This document shows, one piece after another, positions 5,578-13,323 of a DNA stretch of 17,750 nucleotides. Positions within the stretch are counted from its first letter, which is position 1; each line of letters begins with the position of its first letter. The position numbers were made by a program, and so were the translations under genes. A model generated the notes under the pieces. That model saw only the letters and a program-made list of their open reading frames with translations, made no database searches and was not told the origin of the DNA. The stretch is from Candidatus Aminicenantes bacterium UBA876 (GTDB lineage Bacteria; Acidobacteriota; Aminicenantia; UBA2199). Location of the stretch: contig DBFQ01000086.1 in assembly GCA_002294665.1 (NCBI GenBank), positions 1-17,750 on the forward strand, read 5' to 3'.

Positions 5578-6966
5578 ATGTTTGCTGAATCCGTATACAA
5601 AGAGCGCAGGGAGGGTCTGCGCCGTCGCATGGGGTCCGGGTTGCTGTTGTTCCCCGGGAACAATGAAAGCCCGATGAATTATCGGGCCAACACCTATCCA
5701 TTCCGGCAGGACAGCAGCTTTCTGTATTATTTCGGCGTGGATTCCCCCGGATTTGTCGGCCTGATCGATGTGGATGAAGATCGTGATTACCTGTACGGCA
5801 ATGATTTTGATCTGGATGATATCATCTGGATGGGGCCCCAGCCGCTGGTGCGTGAACTGGCCGCGCGGGTGGGGATCGAGGCTACGGGCAGCCTGGGGCA
5901 GTTGGCGGATCGGCTCAATGCCGCCGTGAATGCCAGCAGGCGCGTTCATTTTCTTCCGCCGTATCGGGTCGATGAGCGGGAGCGCATTGCTGAATGGCTG
6001 GGGCTCGGAATGGCGGCTGTCGCTCGCCATGCTTCCCGGGCGCTGGTTCAGGCGGTCGTCGCCCAGCGTTCCGAGAAAAGCGATGCCGAGGTCAGTGAGA
6101 TCGAAAAGGCTCTCGACATATCTGCGCGCATGTATGAAACGGTCATGTCCCTGACCCGTCCGGGAATCAACGAGGGCGAAGTGGCCGGAGCGCTCCTCGG
6201 CGTTGTGGGCCGGGTCAACAGTTGCACCTCTTTTCCCACCATCCTCTCCGTTCATGGCGAGACCTTGCACAATCATTACCATGGCAACCGCATGTCGAAT
6301 GGCGATTTGCTGGTTGTGGATTCGGGCGCCGAGTCGCCGGAGCATTACGCTTCGGATATCACGCGGACTTTTCCGGTAGGTGGGCGCTTTACCCCGCTTC
6401 AAGGCCAGGTGTACGAGATTGTGCTCCGGGCCCAGGAAACCGCCATCCAGGCCATGTGCCCCGGGATTCGCTTTCTTGATGTCCACCTGGCGGCTGCGCG
6501 TAAAATCGCGGTTGGACTCAAGGAGATGGGCCTGATGAAGGGAGACCCGGATGAGGCCGTCCAGGTGGGCGCCCACGCGCTCTTTTTCCCTCATGGCCTG
6601 GGGCATATGCTGGGGTTGGATGTGCACGACATGGAGAACCTGGGCGAAGATCTGGTGGGCTACGATGAAACCGTCAGTCGCAGCCGGCAGTTCGGGTTGT
6701 CGGCGTTGCGTATGGCCAGGGAATTGCGCCCCGGTTTCGTGCTGACGGTTGAACCGGGAATCTATTTTATTCCCGCCTTGATCGACCAATGGCAACGTGA
6801 GGACACGCATGGCGATTTCATCAACTACGAGGCGATCGAGGCGTTTCGGAAATTCGGCGGTATCCGTATCGAGGACGACGTGCTGGTGACAAAAGACGGC
6901 CATCGCGTACTGGGTCCGGGTATTCCCAAAGCCGTGGCGGACATTGAATCCGGCATGAAGGGGTAG
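5578..6966 (+). CDS. pepP: Xaa-Pro aminopeptidase (M24B, aminopeptidase P)
   Basis: This cytoplasmic metallopeptidase removes N-terminal residues that precede proline. The 462 residues include the AMP_N domain (about 1-130, with the RQDSSFLYYFG motif) and an M24 pita-bread domain. All five metal ligands are present: D248 (VVDSGAE), D260 (SDITRTF), H343 (HGLGHMLGLDVHD), E392 (VLTVEPGIYF) and E432 (GIRIEDDVLV). AGGAGG at 5565-5570 stands seven bases before the ATG. It follows the DksA-like gene after a 77-base gap in which I found no convincing promoter, so it may be the last gene of the rplU-side cluster. It converges on speE. Confidence 0.94.
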   Translation: MFAESVYKERREGLRRRMGSGLLLFPGNNESPMNYRANTYPFRQDSSFLYYFGVDSPGFVGLIDVDEDRDYLYGNDFDLDDIIWMGPQPLVRELAARVGIEATGSLGQLADRLNAAVNASRRVHFLPPYRVDERERIAEWLGLGMAAVARHASRALVQAVVAQRSEKSDAEVSEIEKALDISARMYETVMSLTRPGINEGEVAGALLGVVGRVNSCTSFPTILSVHGETLHNHYHGNRMSNGDLLVVDSGAESPEHYASDITRTFPVGGRFTPLQGQVYEIVLRAQETAIQAMCPGIRFLDVHLAAARKIAVGLKEMGLMKGDPDEAVQVGAHALFFPHGLGHMLGLDVHDMENLGEDLVGYDETVSRSRQFGLSALRMARELRPGFVLTVEPGIYFIPALIDQWQREDTHGDFINYEAIEAFRKFGGIRIEDDVLVTKDGHRVLGPGIPKAVADIESGMKG

Positions 6967-7135
6967 GGGCAATCCGCGAATTGGCCCCCTTGGCGAGTGG
7001 CTAGGGGTGAGTGGTTTTTGCCGTCCATCCGGCAGGCAAGGACGCTTGCTCCCCATCGCCCTTTGCCTCTAGACCTTGGCCGATTACAGTCTTTCCGTGA
7101 CGGTATGACAATCTTGGATTGATTTTTGTGGTGTT
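6967..7135. other. Intergenic region between convergent pepP and speE
   Basis: This 169-base region separates two convergent genes. A bulged stem (GGGGCAAT with ATTGGCCCC, near 6966-6988) lies just past the pepP stop, and a weak GCCG/CGGC stem lies near 7019-7033. Neither is followed by a T-tract in the needed direction. I see no RNA gene or open frame with family similarity. Confidence 0.5.
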
Positions 7136-7978
7136 CTAATCTTTAAAAATACGCTGTGCCCCGGCCGGCAGGGTAAAAGCGGCGCGGTGGATCTCGGCTG
7201 AATAGTAGCGCATTGGACCCAAAGCGGTGATGCGTTCCAGATCAACTTCATGCAGCGGATCCGGTCCCAGCGAACAGAAACTGAAACCGATCAGGCCGCT
7301 TGGATAAGTGGGGACCAGCGTGTAGTAGTAGCGGTAAAGGGGAAACAGGGTGCGGCAGAAGGCGGCGATTTCCCCGATCAATTCGGCATGATACAGCATC
7401 GACTCAGACTGGGTGACCACGATTCCACCGGGCTTCAACGCGTTTCTCATCGAGGAATAAAACTCCTTGCGGAACAGCACTTCAGCCGGGCCCACGGGGT
7501 CGGAAGAATCCACGATGATCAGGTCGAATGCGGCGGTATGTCGCCGGATGAATTCGGCCCCGTCTTCGAAATGCAGCGTCACCCGGGGATCGTTGAAACC
7601 GGATGCCAGCCCGGGAAAATGCCTGCGGCAAACCTCGACCACCATGGGGTCGATTTCGCACAGGCGCGCGTTGCGCACCTGCGCATGGCGCAACACTTCG
7701 CGCAGGGTTCCACCGTCGCCGCCGCCGATCACCAGCACGTCGCGGGGATCCGGATGAGTGATGAGTGCGACATGGGCGATCATTTCGTGATAGTGGGCTT
7801 CGTCGAATTCAGTCAGCATGATGACACCGTCGTGAACCAGCATGCGGCCGAAAGCATCGGTGTCATAGACTTCGATTTCCTGGAAATCCGACCGGGTTTT
7901 TTCCAGAAGCCTGCGGGTACGAATGCGCAGGGCGCGTCCTTTCGCAATATCCAGTTGTTCTTCGAACCAGTGGGACAT
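7136..7978 (-). CDS. speE: Spermidine synthase (aminopropyltransferase)
   Basis: SpeE transfers the aminopropyl group of decarboxylated SAM to putrescine or a similar amine. The 280 residues include an N-terminal beta domain, the nucleotide motif IGGGDGG (84-90), E109-I-D for the ribose/methionine part, the catalytic signature VDSSDPVGPAE with D157 and D160, and YPSG (225-228). The C-terminus YYSAEIHRAAFTLP is typical. The residue after YPSGL is Ile where many spermidine synthases have Trp, so the preferred amine acceptor is not certain. GGGAGG at 7991-7986 lies seven bases before the ATG. It is the third gene of the speD operon, 58 bases after the speD paralogue, with a strong hairpin between them. 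Confidence 0.93.
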   Translation of the reverse strand: MSHWFEEQLDIAKGRALRIRTRRLLEKTRSDFQEIEVYDTDAFGRMLVHDGVIMLTEFDEAHYHEMIAHVALITHPDPRDVLVIGGGDGGTLREVLRHAQVRNARLCEIDPMVVEVCRRHFPGLASGFNDPRVTLHFEDGAEFIRRHTAAFDLIIVDSSDPVGPAEVLFRKEFYSSMRNALKPGGIVVTQSESMLYHAELIGEIAAFCRTLFPLYRYYYTLVPTYPSGLIGFSFCSLGPDPLHEVDLERITALGPMRYYSAEIHRAAFTLPAGAQRIFKD

Positions 7979-8001
7979 GATGGTGCCTCCCGGGGTATTG
8001 A

Positions 8002-8031
8002 GGCGGGGCGCCCCGCAGGCGGGGCGCCCCG
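8002..8031. repeat. Duplicated palindrome forming a 12-bp GC-only hairpin
   Basis: The 14-mer GGCGGGGCGCCCCG occurs twice, at 8002-8015 and 8018-8031. Its inner 12 bases (CGGGGCGCCCCG) are self-complementary, so the two copies also pair with each other as a perfect 12-bp G/C stem with a 4-base loop (8016-8019). It begins five bases after the speD2 stop and ends about ten bases before the speE ribosome site. No T-tract follows, so termination is less likely than mRNA stabilisation, processing or attenuation. Confidence 0.75.
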
Positions 8032-8036
8032 AAGGG

Positions 8037-8432
8037 TTATTTTCTGATTACAACGTTCTGGTTGGCAATGCGTCCGCCGAAGAAGTCGGCGCTGAACCGA
8101 GCCGCGACTTCCGGGTCGTAGTACTTGCAGCTGAAGATGTCCAGGTAGACGGCATTGCTGGCATTGGCGAAATGAGCCGAAATGAGGGACGTTTCGATCA
8201 ACTGGGTCAAGGAATACCCGCTGACGCGCGGATCCTCGCCGAAATCGACGATCAGGGGTTCACCGAAACGCTTCATTTCGATCAGGTCGCACAATTCAAT
8301 GACAAACCGGCGGATGGCTTCCGGATCGCGGATGGTTTCGGAGTTGCAATCGTGGATGTCCAGGCTGGTGAGCAATCCCCATGCTTCGCGCCGTTCATAT
8401 TCCTGCTTGAAATCAGGAGTTGACTGTTTCAT
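8037..8432 (-). CDS. Divergent S-adenosylmethionine decarboxylase-like paralogue
   Basis: This 131-residue protein has the SpeD fold signature: SLDIHDC near the start (compare VEMYDC in the neighbour) and LDIFSC (compare LDIFTC). Aligned on its neighbour, S82 falls on the pyruvoyl-forming Ser, H87 on the processing His and C102 on the catalytic Cys, with identical +5 and +20 spacing. The cleavage-site context differs: EESH is ETSL, and HTWPEYGY is HFANASNA. It could self-process into a pyruvoyl enzyme for another substrate, or be an inactive partner of SpeD. SpeD-fold proteins acting as ornithine or arginine decarboxylases are known, and such an enzyme would supply putrescine to SpeE. The ATG at 8432 has a good GGAG upstream and overlaps speD by 20 bp. 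A longer frame to 8504 adds sequence without family support. Confidence 0.8.
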   Translation of the reverse strand: MKQSTPDFKQEYERREAWGLLTSLDIHDCNSETIRDPEAIRRFVIELCDLIEMKRFGEPLIVDFGEDPRVSGYSLTQLIETSLISAHFANASNAVYLDIFSCKYYDPEVAARFSADFFGGRIANQNVVIRK

Positions 8433-8829
8433 GTTGTTTCTCCGCCGCTTCGGGCTTGTGCAGGAGTTTGACCGGCAGGTCCAGAATCCCGCGTTTAACT
8501 TCACTGACCGAGATGTGTTCCGACTGAAACGCGCCTTTCAGGTAATCCAGGGCGGTATAGTAATCCACTTCTGTCCCGCACGTGAAGATGTCCAGCGCAC
8601 AATAGCCGTACTCCGGCCATGTGTGCACTGAAAAGTGTGACTCCTCAATCACGATAACCCCACTGACTCCGTGGGGGTTGAAGTGGTGGATCACCGACTG
8701 CACCATGTGCGCGCCGGAGAGCTTTACCGCCTGTTGCAGGCACGATTCCACCCGTTCGGCATCGTTGATGATGACCGGGCAGCAGTCGTACATCTCGACA
8801 ATCAAGTGGTTTCCCAGATTCTGAACCAT
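8413..8829 (-). CDS. speD: S-adenosylmethionine decarboxylase proenzyme
   Basis: SpeD is a self-cleaving pyruvoyl enzyme that makes decarboxylated SAM, the aminopropyl donor for SpeE. The cleavage site is clear: IEESHFSVHTWPEYGY, with cut E63/S64, H69 and catalytic C84 (DIFTCG). At 138 residues it matches the short prokaryotic class (Thermotoga/Bacillus type). The start is set by the predicted transcript start near 8865, which rules out a longer TTG start at 8868, and by alignment of MVQNLGNHLIVEMYDC with family N-termini. The AAAGGAGG ribosome site (8854-8847) lies 17 bases before this ATG, an unusually long spacing. It heads the operon speD-speD2-speE and is divergent from dnaK. Confidence 0.95.
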   Translation of the reverse strand: MVQNLGNHLIVEMYDCCPVIINDAERVESCLQQAVKLSGAHMVQSVIHHFNPHGVSGVIVIEESHFSVHTWPEYGYCALDIFTCGTEVDYYTALDYLKGAFQSEHISVSEVKRGILDLPVKLLHKPEAAEKQHETVNS

Positions 8830-8871
8830 TTTTTGGGTATGTTCAACCTCCTTTGATAAAATAAACAACCC

Positions 8872-8900
8872 CTTATATCACTTTTTGTTCCGGGTGTAAA
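8872..8900 (-). promoter_or_regulatory. Predicted sigma-70 promoter of the speD operon
   Basis: On the minus strand, TTTACA (8900-8895) and TATAAG (8877-8872) are 17 bases apart. A TG one base before the -10 box makes an extended -10. The boxes match consensus at five of six positions each. Transcription should start near 8865, 36 bases before the speD ATG. The TGATATAAG string is identical to that before rplU. Confidence 0.65.
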
Positions 8901-9028
8901 TAGAACGGTTTGTTTTATCCATAAAATCAACGGCAATGGCGTGACTTGTCAAAGAGAATGATCCGCAACCCTGAAAATATCTGATAGAGTTACACTAAGA
9001 TTTTTTTGACATAATTATCATGAAACTG

Positions 9029-9057
9029 TTGACAGGTTGCCGGATTGAATGTATAAT
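9029..9057 (+). promoter_or_regulatory. Perfect-consensus sigma-70 promoter of dnaK
   Basis: TTGACA (9029-9034) and TATAAT (9052-9057) are both exact consensus hexamers with the optimal 17-base spacer. Transcription should start near 9064, with AGAGGAG at 9077-9083 as ribosome site. A second TTGACA at 9006-9011 has no -10 partner. I found no CIRCE element (TTAGCACTC-N9-GAGTGCTAA) nearby. Confidence 0.85.
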
Positions 9058-9091
9058 TCTGCTGGAATTCAGATACAGAGGAGTGAACGAC

Positions 9092-11014
9092 ATGGGAAAA
9101 ATAATTGGAATTGATCTGGGAACCACAAACTCCGCGGTTTGTGTGATGGAAAAAGGCGAGGCCAAAACCATACAGAACGCCGAAGGAGGTCGCACTACAC
9201 CTTCAGTCGTGGCTTTCACAAAGGATGGTGAAAAACTGGTCGGCCAGGTGGCCAAGCGCCAGTCGATCACCAATCCGGAAAACACCGTTTATTCGATCAA
9301 GCGCTTCATGGGAAGGCGTTTCTCTGAAGTCGCCGAAGAGATCAAAATGGTCCCGTATAAAGTGGTCAAGGGGCCCAAGGATGACGCGCGCGTCGAAATC
9401 AGTGGCAAGCAGTATTCGCCTCCGGAGATCTCCGCTTTGATCCTGCAGAAACTGAAGCAGTCCGCGGAAGATTACCTGGGGGAGAAGGTCACCGAAGCGG
9501 TCATCACCGTTCCCGCATATTTCAACGATTCACAGCGTCAGGCGACCAAGGATGCCGGGCGCATTGCCGGCCTGGAAGTCAAACGCATCATCAACGAACC
9601 CACGGCGGCGGCGCTTGCCTACGGGCTGGATAAGAAAAAGGACCAGTTAATCGCCGTGTATGATTTCGGTGGCGGTACATTCGATATTTCCATCCTCGAG
9701 ATCGGCGAAAACATCGTTGAAGTCAAGTCCACCAACGGTGATACCCATCTGGGCGGCGATAACATTGATCAGCGCCTGATCGACTGGATCATCAATGAAT
9801 TCAAGAAAGACCAGGGGATCGACCTGGCGGTGGATAAAATGGCGCTGCAACGCTTGAAGGAAGCCGCCGAGAAGGCCAAGATCGAGTTGTCCACCGCCAT
9901 GGAGACGGAGATCAACCTGCCCTTCATCAGCGCCGATTCATCCGGCCCCAAGCACCTGGTCATGAAGCTGACCCGCTCACGCTTTGAGCAATTGGTGGAA
10001 GACCTGCTGCGCAGGTCGCTGGAGCCGTGCAAGGTGGCGGTAAAGGACGCCGGAATCACCGTATCCGAAATCAACGAAGTCATCCTGGTCGGCGGCTCGA
10101 CCCGCATCCCCATGGTACAGAAACTGGTGGCCGACTTTTTTGGCAAAGAGCCCAACAAGACGGTCAACCCCGACGAGGTGGTGGCTGCCGGCGCAGCGGT
10201 CCAGGGAGGCGTGCTGGGAGGCGAAGCCAAGGACATCCTGCTGCTGGATGTGACCCCGCTTTCGCTGGGAATCGAGACCCTCGGCGGCATCGCGCACAAG
10301 TTGATCGAGAAAAACACCACCATACCCACAAAGAAGACCGATGTGTTTACGACCGCTGAAGACAACCAGGGCACAGTAGAGATCCATGTGGTTCAGGGTG
10401 AGCGTGAAATGGCGCGGGACAACCGCACCCTGGGAAAATTCCATCTGACGGGTATTCCACCCGCGCCGCGGGGCATTCCCCAGGTCGAGGTGACCTTTGA
10501 TATCGATGCCAATGGCATACTCAACGTATCCGCCAAGGACAAGGCCACCAACAAGCAGCAGGCGATCACCATCACGTCCTCCAGCGGTCTTTCCGAAGAA
10601 GAGATCAACAAGATGGTCAAGGAAGCGGAAAGCCACCGTGATGAGGACCGCAAGCACAAGGAAGTCATTGAAAGGCGCAATCAACTGGATCAATTGGCCT
10701 ATGCGCTGGATAAACTGGTAACCGAGAACAAGGACAAGGTGCCGGCGGATCAGATCACGGAAGTGGAAAACGCCGTCAAACAGGCCAAGGAAGCGGTACA
10801 GAGCGGAGACGACGCCCGTATCAGCAAGGAAATTGAGAACATCAATCAGTTGACCTCCAGGATTTCCACCCAGATGTACCAGGGTGCCGGCGGAACCGCG
10901 CAACAGGATCCGGGCCAGGCGGATACCGGCTCCGAGACCGGCGGAACCGCGGATGGCGGGGCTGAAGATGGTGAAGTGATCGACGCTGAATACGAAGATA
11001 TGGATAAGAAATAA
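9092..11014 (+). CDS. dnaK: Molecular chaperone DnaK (Hsp70)
   Basis: DnaK is the cytoplasmic ATP-dependent Hsp70 that folds and protects proteins together with DnaJ and GrpE. The 640 residues are full length: the ATPase domain starts [19 protein letters not shown], with [15 protein letters not shown] and [11 protein letters not shown]. The linker and substrate domain start at [14 protein letters not shown], followed by a helical lid and the conserved acidic end EVIDAEYED. The ATG at 9092 is correct: it has a good ribosome site, and the in-frame extension to 9020 would lie upstream of the promoter -10 box. No grpE, dnaJ or hrcA is next to it in the window. A strong terminator follows, so it is probably transcribed alone. 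Confidence 0.98.
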   Translation: MGKIIGIDLGTTNSAVCVMEKGEAKTIQNAEGGRTTPSVVAFTKDGEKLVGQVAKRQSITNPENTVYSIKRFMGRRFSEVAEEIKMVPYKVVKGPKDDARVEISGKQYSPPEISALILQKLKQSAEDYLGEKVTEAVITVPAYFNDSQRQATKDAGRIAGLEVKRIINEPTAAALAYGLDKKKDQLIAVYDFGGGTFDISILEIGENIVEVKSTNGDTHLGGDNIDQRLIDWIINEFKKDQGIDLAVDKMALQRLKEAAEKAKIELSTAMETEINLPFISADSSGPKHLVMKLTRSRFEQLVEDLLRRSLEPCKVAVKDAGITVSEINEVILVGGSTRIPMVQKLVADFFGKEPNKTVNPDEVVAAGAAVQGGVLGGEAKDILLLDVTPLSLGIETLGGIAHKLIEKNTTIPTKKTDVFTTAEDNQGTVEIHVVQGEREMARDNRTLGKFHLTGIPPAPRGIPQVEVTFDIDANGILNVSAKDKATNKQQAITITSSSGLSEEEINKMVKEAESHRDEDRKHKEVIERRNQLDQLAYALDKLVTENKDKVPADQITEVENAVKQAKEAVQSGDDARISKEIENINQLTSRISTQMYQGAGGTAQQDPGQADTGSETGGTADGGAEDGEVIDAEYEDMDKK

Positions 11015-11045
11015 ACAGCTGATATCCTGGCTGTTCCCATCCGTG

Positions 11046-11086
11046 CGGGCGGCCCCTCCCCAGGGGGCCGCCCGTTTGTTTTATTG
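11046..11086 (+). terminator. Intrinsic terminator of dnaK
   Basis: CGGGCGGCCCC (11046-11056) pairs perfectly with GGGGCCGCCCG (11064-11074) across a 7-base loop, an 11-bp G/C-rich stem. It is followed by the T-rich stretch TTTGTTTTATT (11075-11085). It lies 31 bases after the dnaK stop codon. Confidence 0.88.
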
Positions 11087-11112
11087 ATTTGAGCGCATGA
11101 TTGTGGTAAATT
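11084..11112 (+). promoter_or_regulatory. Possible promoter of the lipoprotein-fabH operon
   Basis: TTGATT (11084-11089) and TAAATT (11107-11112) are 17 bases apart, with TG one base before the -10 box. Both boxes match consensus at four of six positions. A promoter is expected here because the dnaK terminator lies just upstream. The assignment is weaker than the other promoters in this window. Confidence 0.4.
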
Positions 11113-11157
11113 ATCGCTGATTCTGCTTATCCTTTTGATAACAGACAGGGAGGTAGC

Positions 11158-12042
11158 ATGCGGATAAAGACTTTTTGCCTGCTGATACTGATGGCTGTCG
11201 GGTTCTGGTCTTGCGGCAAAGGGTCCGAACCCCGGGGTTTGGATTTCAACCTGACCATTCAGCCGGACATGTTGACCGATTTCCTCTACATAAAGATGGA
11301 TTACAACTATCACCTTTCCGAGGATTTCAAGGGCCTGGGCAAGGATTACGCGGTTTTCGTCCATTTCTGGCGCACGCGCAGCAAAGAGATGCTGGTCCAG
11401 GATGATCATGTACCGGAAGTCCTTACCACTCAATGGCGCCCGGGTCAGAAATTGGAGTATTCCCGCACCCTGTTCATCCCCAAGTTCCTGGATGAGATCG
11501 ACATCGACTTTGAGGGTTACGAAGAGATCCGCATTACCGTAGGGCTCTGGGATCCCGATTCTTCCGAGGATGAAAAGATTCTATTGTATCGCAAGAATGT
11601 CAAGATTCATCCCGCCTCCGTGGTGGCTCCGGAGATCGTGTATGCCGAGGGTTGGAACAACGTAGAAACCGATCCGGGTATCGAGAATCCCAAAGAGCAG
11701 CATTGGCAATGGACCACCAAGAAGGCGGTATGCGTGATTGAAAACCCCAAAAGGGAGTCCACGCTGATCATCCGCGGCGGGGTCGATAAAGCCAAGATAG
11801 CGGACCAGAAGGTGATTTTCCGTGTCAACGACCAGTTGCTCGAGGAGTTTATTCCCGAGACCGCCAAGTTCGAGAAACGCTATACATTGACCCCGGAACA
11901 GATGGGCAACGATTACGAGTTCCGCTTTACCATTGAGACGGACAAGGCGTTTGTGCCCGCCATGTTGAATCCGCAGAATTCCGACAAGCGCGAATTGGGC
12001 GTGCAGATTTACTTCCTCTATTTCCGCGAGGCTCTGAAATGA
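11158..12042 (+). CDS. Predicted lipoprotein of unknown function
   Basis: I do not recognise the family. The 294-residue protein starts with a signal peptide (MRIKTFCLLILMAVGFWS) ending in Cys19, so it is probably a lipoprotein. The lipobox is imperfect (FWSC, with Phe in place of the usual Leu at -3). The rest is soluble, rich in charged and aromatic residues, and looks beta-rich. A first half (about 25-155) includes YAVFVHFWRTRSKEML and VGLWDPD. A second half (about 160-294) includes TLIIRGGVDKAK and ends LGVQIYFLYFREALK. Two beta-sandwich domains are possible but not shown. GGGAGG lies four bases before the ATG at 11158. The stop overlaps the fabH start by four bases (ATGA), so the two are co-translated, although no functional link is evident. 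Confidence 0.85.
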   Translation: MRIKTFCLLILMAVGFWSCGKGSEPRGLDFNLTIQPDMLTDFLYIKMDYNYHLSEDFKGLGKDYAVFVHFWRTRSKEMLVQDDHVPEVLTTQWRPGQKLEYSRTLFIPKFLDEIDIDFEGYEEIRITVGLWDPDSSEDEKILLYRKNVKIHPASVVAPEIVYAEGWNNVETDPGIENPKEQHWQWTTKKAVCVIENPKRESTLIIRGGVDKAKIADQKVIFRVNDQLLEEFIPETAKFEKRYTLTPEQMGNDYEFRFTIETDKAFVPAMLNPQNSDKRELGVQIYFLYFREALK

Positions 12043-13019
12043 AGCGGGTACGCATTCTCGGTACCGGCTCCTATCTTCCCGAACGCGTAATGACCAACGC
12101 GGACTGGGCCCGGATCGTGGATACAAGCGACGAATGGATCACCACGCGTACAGGGATCAAGGAACGTCATTTCGCCGCGGACAACGAGGCGACTTCGGAC
12201 CTGGTGGCCCGCGCCTGTCTGCGTGCCGTGGATGACGCCGGTTTGAAACCAACCGATATCGATACCCTGATTGTAGCCACCGTCACACCGGATACGGCTT
12301 ATCCGTCAACTGCGAACTGGACGCAGAAGAAAATGGGAATTCCCCCCATTCCCTCTTTTGACCTCGGCGCCGGTTGCACGGGTTTTCTTTACGGCCTGAT
12401 CGTGGCCCAGGGTCTTTTGCTGTCCGGCATGTCGCAAAAGATGCTTGTGGCCGGGGCAGAAGTGCTTTCACGCATGATCAATTGGGAAGACCGCAACACC
12501 TGCGTGCTCTTCGGCGACGGCGCCGGAGCCGCGGTACTGACCGCTGAAGAAGGGGAACGGGGGATTCTCTCGACATTCTGGGGGGCCGACGGCAACCTGG
12601 GGGACTTGTTGCTGCAGCCGGCGGGCGGCAGCGCCATGCCCGCCAGCGAGGAAACCGTGCGCCGGAAAAAGCACACGGTTCACATGGCGGGAAACGAGAT
12701 TTTCAAGCATGCCGTGCTGCGCATGCAGGAGTCGGCGATGGAGGCGTTGAGCCGGGCCGGCCTCAGCGCTGAGGACGTGGATCTTTACATTCCCCATCAA
12801 GCCAACACGCGCATCATCGAAGCCACGATCAAGCGTGCCGGTATTCCCCGGGAAAAAACCTATATCAACATCGATCGCATCGCCAATATCTCGGCCGGAA
12901 CCATTCCCATCGCCCTGGATGAAGCCCGCCGGGAAGGCCGTTTGAAAGAGAACGACAACCTGCTGATGACCGCTTTCGGCGCCGGCCTGACCTGGGCCGG
13001 TATCACGGTGCGCATGTAG
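12039..13019 (+). CDS. fabH: 3-oxoacyl-ACP synthase III (KAS III)
   Basis: FabH condenses acetyl-CoA or another acyl-CoA primer with malonyl-ACP to start fatty acid synthesis. The 326 residues carry the whole catalytic triad: C113 in GAGCTGFLYG, H253 in IPHQANTRI and N283 in NIDRIANISAGTIP, with the His-Asn distance of 30 as in E. coli FabH. The N-terminal GTGSYLPERVMTN and DEWITTRTGIKERH are typical. The ANISAG segment replaces the usual GNTSAA but keeps the Asn. No other fab or acp gene lies nearby, so this copy is outside a fatty-acid cluster. Use for a special primer or a secondary pathway cannot be excluded. It overlaps the lipoprotein gene by 4 bp. Confidence 0.93.
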   Translation: MKRVRILGTGSYLPERVMTNADWARIVDTSDEWITTRTGIKERHFAADNEATSDLVARACLRAVDDAGLKPTDIDTLIVATVTPDTAYPSTANWTQKKMGIPPIPSFDLGAGCTGFLYGLIVAQGLLLSGMSQKMLVAGAEVLSRMINWEDRNTCVLFGDGAGAAVLTAEEGERGILSTFWGADGNLGDLLLQPAGGSAMPASEETVRRKKHTVHMAGNEIFKHAVLRMQESAMEALSRAGLSAEDVDLYIPHQANTRIIEATIKRAGIPREKTYINIDRIANISAGTIPIALDEARREGRLKENDNLLMTAFGAGLTWAGITVRM

Positions 13020-13025
13020 GTCCCC

Positions 13026-13283
13026 ATGTCCGACGACCTGGCTGAGTTGATCGTGGTCGACGGCTTGATGGAGGCGGAAATCATCCGCGCCAAGCTGGAA
13101 AACTTTTCCATTCCCTGTATGCTCAAGTTCGAGTCCGTGGGCCGCCTGCTGGCGATTTCCATGAACGGCCTGGGCAAGGTGCGCATCATGGTCCCTCCGG
13201 ACCGTCTGGACGAAGCCCGCGAATTGATGGCAGCCGATACCGGCGGCCCGGACGAAAACACCGATTCCGTACAAGACGGTTGA
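13026..13283 (+). CDS. Small DUF2007-like protein
   Basis: This 85-residue protein resembles DUF2007, the family annotated as putative signal-transducing protein, whose biochemical role is not established. The pattern is a short beta strand (LIVVDG), a helix (MEAEIIRAKLENFSIPCML), then a strand and the ending KVRIMVPPDRLDEARELMA, which matches the family ferredoxin-like layout. The C-terminal 15 residues are acidic and probably disordered. It begins six bases after fabH, with a weak AGG upstream, so it is probably co-transcribed with fabH. The 40-base gap to addA leaves their linkage open. Confidence 0.75.
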   Translation: MSDDLAELIVVDGLMEAEIIRAKLENFSIPCMLKFESVGRLLAISMNGLGKVRIMVPPDRLDEARELMAADTGGPDENTDSVQDG

Positions 13284-13308
13284 TTCGCGGCTTTTGTTTC
13301 CGTAAACT

Positions 13309-13323
13309 GGAAGCGAAACTTCC
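13309..13323 (+). promoter_or_regulatory. Small hairpin holding the addA ribosome-site sequence
   Basis: GGAAG (13309-13313) pairs with CTTCC (13319-13323) across a CGAAA loop, and the stem directly abuts the addA ATG. GGAAG is the only Shine-Dalgarno-like sequence before addA, so folding would hide it. The stem has only five pairs and its stability is uncertain. Confidence 0.35.

Noticed and set aside
5551..7056. 501-codon open frame on the minus strand
   Set aside because: It is antisense to pepP, where all five metal ligands and both domains are intact on the plus strand.
7250..8047. 265-codon plus-strand frame
   Set aside because: It is antisense to speE, which carries full catalytic motifs on the minus strand.
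9020..9091. N-terminal extension of dnaK by 24 residues
   Set aside because: The extension lies over the promoter hexamers and upstream of the predicted transcript start. The ATG at 9092 has a good ribosome site and the family N-terminus.
8830..9091. CIRCE element, riboswitch or small RNA in the speD-dnaK intergenic region
   Set aside because: Apart from the two divergent promoters and a short ATAATTAT palindrome, I saw no conserved inverted repeat or structured leader.
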